DNA of 26,013 bases from a virus: IMG/VR virus record IMGVR_UViG_3300044618_002100, positions 1 through 26,013 of that record; one strand, 5' to 3'. A program made the position numbers and the translations under genes. This document shows, piece after piece, positions 6,818-14,700 of the stretch. The notes below the pieces were generated by a model. That model had not been told where the DNA came from, searched no databases, and was given only the letters and a program-made list of their open reading frames with translations. The stretch's first letter is position 1, and the number at the start of each line of letters is the position of its first letter.

Positions 6818-9250
6818 ATGATGTCACTAAGAATTAAAAAACGTAGTGGAGACGATGCGTCGTTCAATCCACAAAAAATTTATCAAAGAATTAAACGAGC
6901 TTCAAAAGGATTGAACGTTAATTCTGATGAAATCTTTATTAAAGTGATAACCTCAGTTCCGACTGAGGGTCTTATCACTACAAAGGATTTGGATAAGTTA
7001 ATTTATGAAATTGCTGCGGCTTTTACAGGAAGTCATCATGACTATTCTCGTTTGGCTTCATCAGTTGCTATTTCATCTTACCATAAAGAAACTGACCCAA
7101 GTTTCTCAAATACGATGAGTATATTACACGTTGACGGTATTGTGAGTAATGAGTTAATGGAAATTGTTGAGTCTTACGGACCAAGTAAGATTGATGAGAT
7201 TATCAATCACGATAACGATTATAACTTTGACTATTTTGCTTGGAGGTCTTTATCTGAAATGTATTTGTTGAAATTACCAAGTGGTAAGGTTGTTGAAAGA
7301 CCACAACATATGTATATGAGAGTTGCTCTTTGGGTGACCAATACATTTGAAGAGGCCGTTGAGTATTACCAAGCGTTATCAAGTCAAAGAATATCACCAG
7401 CGACTCCAATTATGATTAATGCGGGTACAAAGGTTCCACAACTTGCATCTTGTGTTCTTCATTACAACGATTCAGATTCTCGTGAAGGATTGTTGAATAC
7501 TATGAGAGACATCTCAACATATTCATCTGATGCTGCGGGTATTGGATTATCAATGTCAAATATTCGTAGTAAAGAAAGTCGTATTACATCTTCAGGTGGA
7601 TATGCTGGTGGACTTTTGAAATACTTAAAGATTGTTAATGAGTCACTTCGTTTCTTTAACCAACAAGGACGTAGACCTGGTTCAGCTGCCATCTATTTGG
7701 AACCTTGGCATAAAGATATCATGGATTTATTGGAGATTAAAAAGAACACAGGTGCTGAAGAATTGAGAGCTCGTGATTTATTTACCGCACTTTGGATTCC
7801 TGATAACTTCATGAAAGCAGTTAAGGATAATGACGATTGGTATTTGTTCTGTCCTAACGATATTGTTAAGGCGGGAATCAAACCATTACAAGAATCTTAT
7901 GGTACTGAATATGAAGAAAATTATCAGTTAGCGGTTAATATGGGTCTTGGTAAAAAGGTTAAAGCTCAAGAAATTTGGAATAAGATTATTGAATCTCAGA
8001 TTGAAACAGGTGTTCCATATTTGTGTTCTAAAGACAATGCTAACAAGAAAACAAATCACCAAAACATTGGTGTCATCAAACAATCAAATCTTTGTAATGA
8101 GATTTACCAATACACTGATGAAAAGACAACCGCAATCTGTACTCTATCATCTATGGTATTAAAGAACTACGTTAAGGACGGGGAGTTTGATTTTAATGGA
8201 TTGTATGGAGAAACACGTAAAGTCGTTAGAGCATTAAACAAAGTTGTTAATATCAATAACTACTCAACTGAGAAAGGACGTAAAGGTGGATTAGAACAAA
8301 GAGCAATTGCTATCGGTACCCAAGGATTGGCAGATGTATTCTATTTGATGGATTATATTTTCACATCAGAAGAGGCTCGTAAGTTAAATAAAGAAATTTT
8401 TGAAACTATCTATTTCGCAGCAATTACTGAAAGTAATAGATTGTGTATGGATGGTAAATATGAACCATACGCTCACTTTAACGGGTCACCTATGTCACAA
8501 GGAGTATTCCAATTTGATATGTGGGGATTGAAAGAAGATGAGTTATCAGGAAGATGGCCTTGGCAAATCTTGAAAGAGAATGTTAGTAAATATGGTGTTT
8601 GTAACTCTTTATTTACGGCTCAAATGCCTGTCGCGTCATCAGCAAAGATTACAGGTTCATATGAAATGACAGAACCCGCTCACTCAGCAATCTTTAACCG
8701 ACGTGTTGTTGGTGGTGAGATTATGATTGTTAACAAGTATTTGATTAATGATTTTGAGAAGATTGGAATTTGGTCTGAAGATTTGAAGAATGAAATTATC
8801 ATGAACGAAGGTTCAATTCAGAATATTAATTTCCTTAATTACTTGGATACTGAAGATAAGAGATATAACTTTAAAGTTAAAAGAATTGAACATTTAATTC
8901 AGAAGTATAAAACAATTTGGGAAATTTCACAAAAGGCATTGATTGAAATGGCTGCGGATAGAGCACCATTCATTGACCAATCACAATCAATGAACATTTA
9001 TATGGGTAACCCAACGTTGTCTAAGATTTCTTCATCACATTTTTATGGATGGGAAAAAGGATTGAAAACACTTTGTTACTATGTTAGAACAAAGGCAATC
9101 TCAACTGGAGCAAAACACTTGGCGGTTGACATTTCAAAGGTTAACAAACCAAATCCAACTCCTGAACCTCCAAAGGTTGATTACAGTTCAATGAACTTAC
9201 CTCCAAAACCTGACAATAGTCAATTTGATTGTTTTGGATGTTCTTCTTAA
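6818..9250 (+). CDS. nrdA: Class I ribonucleotide reductase, large (catalytic) subunit
   Basis: 810 residues, a normal length. An N-terminal ATP-cone (about 3-92) suggests allosteric control of overall activity by ATP/dATP. The active-site pair is C212 (LASCVLHYN) and C441 (AICTLSS); the radical cysteine is C426 within NLCNEI, with N424 and E428 as catalytic partners. A Tyr-Tyr pair in LKTLCYYVRTKA is the radical-transfer step from NrdB. The C-terminal CFGC (C805/C808) is the redox shuttle reduced by thioredoxin or glutaredoxin; its CxxC spacing is closer to the eukaryotic/T4 type than to the E. coli tail. The start begins MMSL; the second Met is an equally possible start. No intron, intein or homing endonuclease interrupts it, unlike many phage nrd genes. 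It ends 15 bases before a strong terminator. Confidence 0.96.
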   Translation: MMSLRIKKRSGDDASFNPQKIYQRIKRASKGLNVNSDEIFIKVITSVPTEGLITTKDLDKLIYEIAAAFTGSHHDYSRLASSVAISSYHKETDPSFSNTMSILHVDGIVSNELMEIVESYGPSKIDEIINHDNDYNFDYFAWRSLSEMYLLKLPSGKVVERPQHMYMRVALWVTNTFEEAVEYYQALSSQRISPATPIMINAGTKVPQLASCVLHYNDSDSREGLLNTMRDISTYSSDAAGIGLSMSNIRSKESRITSSGGYAGGLLKYLKIVNESLRFFNQQGRRPGSAAIYLEPWHKDIMDLLEIKKNTGAEELRARDLFTALWIPDNFMKAVKDNDDWYLFCPNDIVKAGIKPLQESYGTEYEENYQLAVNMGLGKKVKAQEIWNKIIESQIETGVPYLCSKDNANKKTNHQNIGVIKQSNLCNEIYQYTDEKTTAICTLSSMVLKNYVKDGEFDFNGLYGETRKVVRALNKVVNINNYSTEKGRKGGLEQRAIAIGTQGLADVFYLMDYIFTSEEARKLNKEIFETIYFAAITESNRLCMDGKYEPYAHFNGSPMSQGVFQFDMWGLKEDELSGRWPWQILKENVSKYGVCNSLFTAQMPVASSAKITGSYEMTEPAHSAIFNRRVVGGEIMIVNKYLINDFEKIGIWSEDLKNEIIMNEGSIQNINFLNYLDTEDKRYNFKVKRIEHLIQKYKTIWEISQKALIEMAADRAPFIDQSQSMNIYMGNPTLSKISSSHFYGWEKGLKTLCYYVRTKAISTGAKHLAVDISKVNKPNPTPEPPKVDYSSMNLPPKPDNSQFDCFGCSS

Positions 9251-9265
9251 CAAATCCGATGTGTT

Positions 9266-9290
9266 ATCCCGAGCTAGGTCGGGATTTTTT
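9266..9290 (+). terminator. Rho-independent terminator after nrdA
   Basis: A perfect 7-bp stem pairs ATCCCGA (9266-9272) with TCGGGAT (9279-9285), with a 6-base loop, followed by TTTTT and TATTTT. It separates the replication/nucleotide module from the baseplate module and marks the likely end of the early or middle transcript. Confidence 0.88.
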
Positions 9291-9298
9291 ATTTTAAC

Positions 9299-9311
9299 TA
9301 TTTATCAAATA
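9299..9311. promoter_or_regulatory. Palindromic TATTTAT(C/G)AAATA site before the gp25 gene
   Basis: TATTT and AAATA arms flank ATC. The 17 bases from 9296 (aactatttatcaaataa) recur at 11698-11714 with one change (C to G). The site lies in the 46 bases between the nrdA terminator and the first baseplate gene. By position it is a candidate late promoter element or operator, though its function is unproven. Confidence 0.4.
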
Positions 9312-9336
9312 ACAGAGGACTTTATATTTATTTGAT

Positions 9337-9795
9337 ATGGCAAATGGAAAAACATATGGTATAGATTTTCCTTTCAGAACATCTCAATTTGGTAAATATT
9401 TAAGTTTATCTCAAACTGCGGATGATGAAATCAGGAATAACTTAGTGCATTTATTGTTGACTAGACGAGGTAGTAGATATTACCTACCTGATTTTGGAAG
9501 TAGATTGTATGATTATATTTTTGAGCCAATGGACAGTCTAACTTTTGATAGTATTGAGGCGGAGATTAGACAATCTTGTGAGAGATATATACCAAACCTT
9601 AAAATTTCAAAAATTTCAATTACTGATGCGTCAAATGATGATGTTGATTCTGCAACATCTGTTGAGGATTCTGGTGGGAGAACATATAATATGACAGGAA
9701 TGGGTAATAGAGAATACACCGCAAAAGTTAGAATTGATTACGTTATCACCGATAATGTATTTAACTCTAAAGATTTTGTAATTATTAATATATAA
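9337..9795 (+). CDS. 25: gp25-like baseplate wedge protein
   Basis: 152 residues against 132 for T4 gp25. gp25 is a conserved lysozyme-like-named but non-catalytic wedge component that joins the baseplate to the sheath's first ring in contractile tails and related injection systems. The family core is clear: helix LVHLLLTRRGSRYYLPDFGS (about 37-55) followed by RLYDYIFEPMD, with the conserved Glu-Pro at 63-64 (EPR-type motif). Then comes a helix and a C-terminal beta hairpin ending in the TAKVRIDYVI strand. An insertion of about 25 residues (SNDDVDSATSVEDSGG and after) accounts for the extra length. It is the first gene after the nrdA terminator and is followed after 4 bases by the gp6-like gene, as expected for a wedge operon. 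Confidence 0.88.
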   Translation: MANGKTYGIDFPFRTSQFGKYLSLSQTADDEIRNNLVHLLLTRRGSRYYLPDFGSRLYDYIFEPMDSLTFDSIEAEIRQSCERYIPNLKISKISITDASNDDVDSATSVEDSGGRTYNMTGMGNREYTAKVRIDYVITDNVFNSKDFVIINI

Positions 9796-9799
9796 TATT

Positions 9800-11638
9800 A
9801 TGGCTGAAAAAAGAATATCCTATACAGTTAGGGACTTCCAAGGATTAAGAACTGAACTTGTTAATTATGTTAAAACTTATTATCCTGAATTAATTGATAA
9901 TTTTAACGATGCTTCCGTGTTCTCTGTGTTTATGGATTTAAACGCTGCGGTTGCAGATAACTTACATTATCATATTGATAGAAGTGTTCAAGAAACTGTC
10001 CTACAGTTTGCTCAACAACGCTCGTCGGTTTATAATTTGGCTAGAACTTATGGTTTAAAAATTCCCGGACAAAGACCGTCAGTATCATTAGTTGAATTCT
10101 CCATTACAGTTCCTGCGGCTGGTGATAAAGATGATGAAAGATATGAAGGTATATTAAGGAGAGGTTCTCAGGTTGTTGGCGCGGGACAAGTATTTGAAAC
10201 CATTTATGATATTGATTTTACATCACCATATAATGCTCAAGGGTTTCCGAATAGGTTAAAAATTCCAAATTTTGATTCAAGAGGGAATCTTATTAACTAT
10301 ACAATTACTAAAAGAGAATTAGTTGTAAATGGTGTTACAAAAGTATTTAAACAAGTAATAACCCCAAATGATGTTAGACCATTCTATGAAATTTTCTTAC
10401 CTGGTAAAAATGTTTTAGGTATTACAAGTATCATCCAAAAAGATGGAACAAGTTATGCTAATGTCCCAAGTCCTCAAGAGTTCTTAGGTACTAATGGTAG
10501 ATGGTATGAGGTTGATGCGTTGGCACAAGATAGGGTTTTTATTGAAGACTCAACTAAACCATCAGACAAGCCTGGTGTTAAAATTGGTAAGTGGATACAA
10601 ACCAATAACCGATTTATCAGTGAGTTTACTCCTGAAGGATTTATGAAGTTAACATTTGGTGGTGGAACGGGTTCAGCTGAAGACCAACTTAGAGAATTTA
10701 CAAATTCAGGTAACTTACCTACAATTCAAAATTTTTTAAATAACTTTTCATTAGGGTCAACCTTAAAGGCGAATACCACTTTGTTTATACAATATCGTTC
10801 AGGTGGTGGAGTTGGAAGTAATTTAGGTGTGAATACGATTAATCAAATTGGAACTGTAATATTTGTTGTAAACGGACCTTCCGAAACTACAAATACTGCG
10901 GTTGTTAATTCATTGAGATGTAATAACGTAACTGCGGCTATTGGTGGGGCAGGACAACCAACGTTAGAAGAAGTTAGAAACTATGTGGCATTTAACTTTG
11001 CAAGCCAAAACAGAGCGGTAACTGTGAATGACTACGAAGCTTTAATTAGAAAGATGCCAAGTCAGTTTGGTGCACCTGCTAAAGTTGCGGTAATGGAAGA
11101 AGAGAATAAAATTAAAGTTAAGATTCTTTCATACGATACTAATGGGGCGTTAACTAATACGGTATCAAATGCGTTATTAGATAACTTAGCAACTTATTTA
11201 TCAAACTATAGAATGATTAATGATTATATCGCAATTGAAACTGCGGATGTTGTTGACCTAAGTATTGACCTATATGTTGTATTAGAGTCAACTCAAAATC
11301 AGGGTAATATTATTACATCAATAATTGACAAGGTGTCAAGTTATTTCAATCCATCAAATAGAGAACTTGGTCAGAACGTTAACATATCTGAGATTAATAG
11401 AATTTTACAATCCGAAAATGGTGTAATTTCAGTAACTCAAATTGATATTTTTAACGAGGTTGGAGGTGAGTATTCGTCATCTCAAACATCAATGGCTTAC
11501 TCAAATACAATAACTAGACAGATTGAACCTCAGGAAGGGACAATATTCGCATTGCCTAATCAAATATATCAAATTAGGTTCCCGACAAAGGACATTAGAG
11601 TGAGAGTTAAAAACTTCCAATCAGTTACACTTTCTTAA
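9800..11638 (+). CDS. 6: gp6-like baseplate wedge protein (baseplate J family)
   Basis: 612 residues against 660 for T4 gp6. It should form the dimers that knit the wedges into the baseplate ring and trigger sheath contraction. The N-terminal region has the family pattern: TVRDFQGLRTELVNYVKTYY (about 9-28), then FNDASVFSVFMDLNAAVADN, then a helix before LARTYGLKIPGQRPS. The C-terminal half holds a baseplate-J-type domain (about 370-480: TLEEVRNYVAFNFASQNRAV, then TVNDYEALIRKMPSQFG) and the final beta strands. It sits 4 bases after gp25. The order 25 then 6 is usual in T4-like wedge clusters. An 82-base gap with a regulatory-looking repeat follows. Confidence 0.88.
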   Translation: MAEKRISYTVRDFQGLRTELVNYVKTYYPELIDNFNDASVFSVFMDLNAAVADNLHYHIDRSVQETVLQFAQQRSSVYNLARTYGLKIPGQRPSVSLVEFSITVPAAGDKDDERYEGILRRGSQVVGAGQVFETIYDIDFTSPYNAQGFPNRLKIPNFDSRGNLINYTITKRELVVNGVTKVFKQVITPNDVRPFYEIFLPGKNVLGITSIIQKDGTSYANVPSPQEFLGTNGRWYEVDALAQDRVFIEDSTKPSDKPGVKIGKWIQTNNRFISEFTPEGFMKLTFGGGTGSAEDQLREFTNSGNLPTIQNFLNNFSLGSTLKANTTLFIQYRSGGGVGSNLGVNTINQIGTVIFVVNGPSETTNTAVVNSLRCNNVTAAIGGAGQPTLEEVRNYVAFNFASQNRAVTVNDYEALIRKMPSQFGAPAKVAVMEEENKIKVKILSYDTNGALTNTVSNALLDNLATYLSNYRMINDYIAIETADVVDLSIDLYVVLESTQNQGNIITSIIDKVSSYFNPSNRELGQNVNISEINRILQSENGVISVTQIDIFNEVGGEYSSSQTSMAYSNTITRQIEPQEGTIFALPNQIYQIRFPTKDIRVRVKNFQSVTLS

Positions 11639-11700
11639 TTTATTTTATTTATTTAGGACTTATAATTTAATTGATTGTGTTTATAAAATGCAGTCATAAC

Positions 11701-11713
11701 TATTTATGAAATA
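11701..11713. promoter_or_regulatory. Second copy of the TATTTAT(C/G)AAATA palindrome
   Basis: TATTT-ATG-AAATA lies within a 17-base match to the copy upstream of the gp25 gene and ends 7 bases before the ATG of the 1751-residue gene. The same intergenic gap carries AGGACTTATAATTTAATTGAT (from 11655), similar to AGGACTTTATATTTATTTGAT at 9316-9336. These parallels suggest that both gaps carry the same control elements. No terminator hairpin is seen here, so this may be an added promoter within the structural operon. Confidence 0.4.
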
Positions 11714-11720
11714 AAGTCCG

Positions 11721-14700
11721 ATGAGTAAAATTTATAGGATAAAAACAACTCCTGGAATTGACCAAAATTTAACAGTAAACATAAACCAAGATTTTGAAGA
11801 GATTGAATTACTATCTCTTAAAATAAGACAAGAAGATGTTTACCCAATCGGATGTGCCAATTATGGAGTCATTGCGGGAAGAGTATTTGTGAACGGGGGA
11901 TATGGACTACCAAAGGCTAAAGTATCTGTATTTATACCTCTTAGACCTGAAGATGAAGATAATCCTGTCTTAACTTCATACTATCCTTATAGAACTCTTG
12001 AGGATGTTAATGAAGATGGGTATAAATATAATTTGCTACCATACGTAGCTTCTTATAGTGGACACTCACCGACAGGGACATTCCCAACAAGAGAAGATGT
12101 ATTAAAAGACCCAGTTGCTTCGGAACTTTTTGAAAAGTATTACAAATATACTGTAACGACAAATGAAAGTGGAGACTATATGATTTATGGAGTCCCACTT
12201 GGGACTCACACGATAGTTTTAAATGTTGACTTATCTGATATTGGGGAGTTCTCAATGACTCCTCAAGATTTAATTAGAATTGGAAGAGGAACTGAGAATC
12301 AATTTAATGGTAGTTTCTTTAGGTCTTCAAATAACTTTAATGAACTTCCGCAGATTGTTTACGAAACTAAGATAGTACAGGTTAATGCATTTTGGGGTCA
12401 AGATGATACCTGTCAAGTAGGAATTACTCGGGCAGATTTTGATTTGAGTAGTGGGCAAAATAATATTACCATACAACCAACTGCGGTATTTATGGGTTCT
12501 ATATTTTCTTCTGAAACCACTAAAAAAGTTAAAAGAAGATGTAAAGTTAAATCTAAATTAGGTCAATTATGTCAATTAACTACAGGACCTGGACAGATTA
12601 TTGCTATTAGACAAACTATAGATATTGATGATGATGGGTATCCTGTCTTAGAAAAATATGATTTACCACAAAACGGTAAATTGATAGATGCTGACGGGAC
12701 TTGGGTAATTGAAGTCCCTATGAACTTGGACTATGTTTACACTAATGAAAATGGTGAAAGAGTATTAAGTGATGACCCTAAATTAGGAATTCCTACAAAT
12801 GGTAAATATAGATTTAAAATTAAATGGCAACAACCTGCGGGACTTACTGAAGAAAACAGAAGAGGGTATTTCTTAGTTCCAAACATTAAAGAACACGGAT
12901 GGACAAACAGTGGGGAAGACCCTCTATTACAGGATACTGAAACTTTTACTATTCAAACTAATGACCCAGTTATTAATATAGTCGGACAATCAGGTTATGT
13001 GTATCGTGTTAAGTCAAAAACAAATGTAACTGATTTTGTTGTTGAATTAGACGGTAACCCATACGTGGGTAACAAAAATGACATTTTATTAAATTCAAAT
13101 GATATTATTTCTATAACTCCCACATATGAGGATGATGAAGCAACATCTACTTGGGTGTTTGAAAAAATACCTTTGGTAAAATATAGATTAGAAAGGTCAT
13201 ATGCATTTAGTTTAAGTTGGTATGATTACAATGACCCTCAGGAGGCTATTGATTGTATAGACACGTTTTATTTTATGAAATATAATAAAGTATATACTGT
13301 GTCACAATTATTAGATAGATATACGTCAAGAAGATTTACTTGGAATACTTTACAGATAAAAAATATAAACACAGATGATTGTGATGAATCAACTAATAAA
13401 TTACCTGTTAATGATGTTCAGTATAGATTTGTTCCAATATTCATATTACTAAGTTTCTTTTTAACTCTTATGAAATTTTTGCTTAGGGCAATTATCATTC
13501 CTATGCATTTATTAGCGTTCTTATGGCCTGTAATCTTCTTGATTATGCAACTTGTGTGGGTTATACAAATGTTAATACACGGAATATGTAAGGCGTTAAA
13601 TAAAATTAGAGGATGGTTAGGTAAAGCAAAAAAAGAATGTGGTGAAAAACCAAAAAGAACAAAATATGCGGATAACTGGTTTAGAAATGTAAAACTACCT
13701 CTTTTATTATACACTGAAGATGGGTGTGAAAGATGTGATTGTAAAGATTCTGAAATTGACCTTAGCGGTAATGAAACTGCCGATGGGTTACAACAAAACG
13801 CAACAGACGCTAGAACAGGAACAATAAATAGTAGCCCACTTGCGGATTTTAATAGTGCAGATGCGTATACTGTAGGAGATTTCCAACAGGATTTTCCGTA
13901 TCTATGGGAAGGACCAAATACGACTACGATTTATGAAGACACTCCTAATGATGCTAATGGACCTGAATATCTTGATGTTTTGTTCACAAATTCATTAACA
14001 ATTGCTGAAAGATTAAATACTTTTAATTTAAAGGATAAATATTTTGATACTACAACTATTAACGGTGGTGTTGGTAGAAATCAAGTTAAGAGAACTGTAA
14101 CAGGTAATGGTAATATCTACCATTATGATAATACAATGGTCTTGGTTGTTGATGGTTCGGAATTAAGTAATTTTATTTCAGGACAACTAATTTCATTCAG
14201 CGACCCAACTTTATCTACCGACCCAAATCTTACAGGTGCGACTGTTAATACTGGAGGAACTAACTCAATAACAGGAACCCCGATTTCAAACGGGGCGCAA
14301 TGGACGGTTAATTATGCTTCACCATCAAACCCAACTGTGAGTAATTCAGTTACTTATACGATTAACTATAGTGGAGAATCAAAGGATTACTTAACTTTCC
14401 CTACTGATATGGAATATTTTCAGGTATTGACTGGATTAACGTTAGGTACATTTTCCGCTTTAACTGAGAATCATACAAATATCAACAGTAATTTCTTAAA
14501 TAGGTCTAATAAAACTGACTTCTTAAACAGGTATTTGAATAATCAAATGAGAGTTTATGATATTGTTGGGGATTATTTAGGTTCTAATGTTCAAAACCCA
14601 TGTAAAGATGCTTTATGGAGAAGTATTGGTTTGGCTCCAAACCCTGGATTTGACGCTTCCTCATCTTCAAACATTCAGACTCCTTTATTCTACTATGACG

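Noticed and set aside
11639-11720. Terminator between the gp6-like and giant protein genes
   Set aside because: The gap is AT-rich, but no stable GC-containing hairpin followed by a T-run can be drawn.
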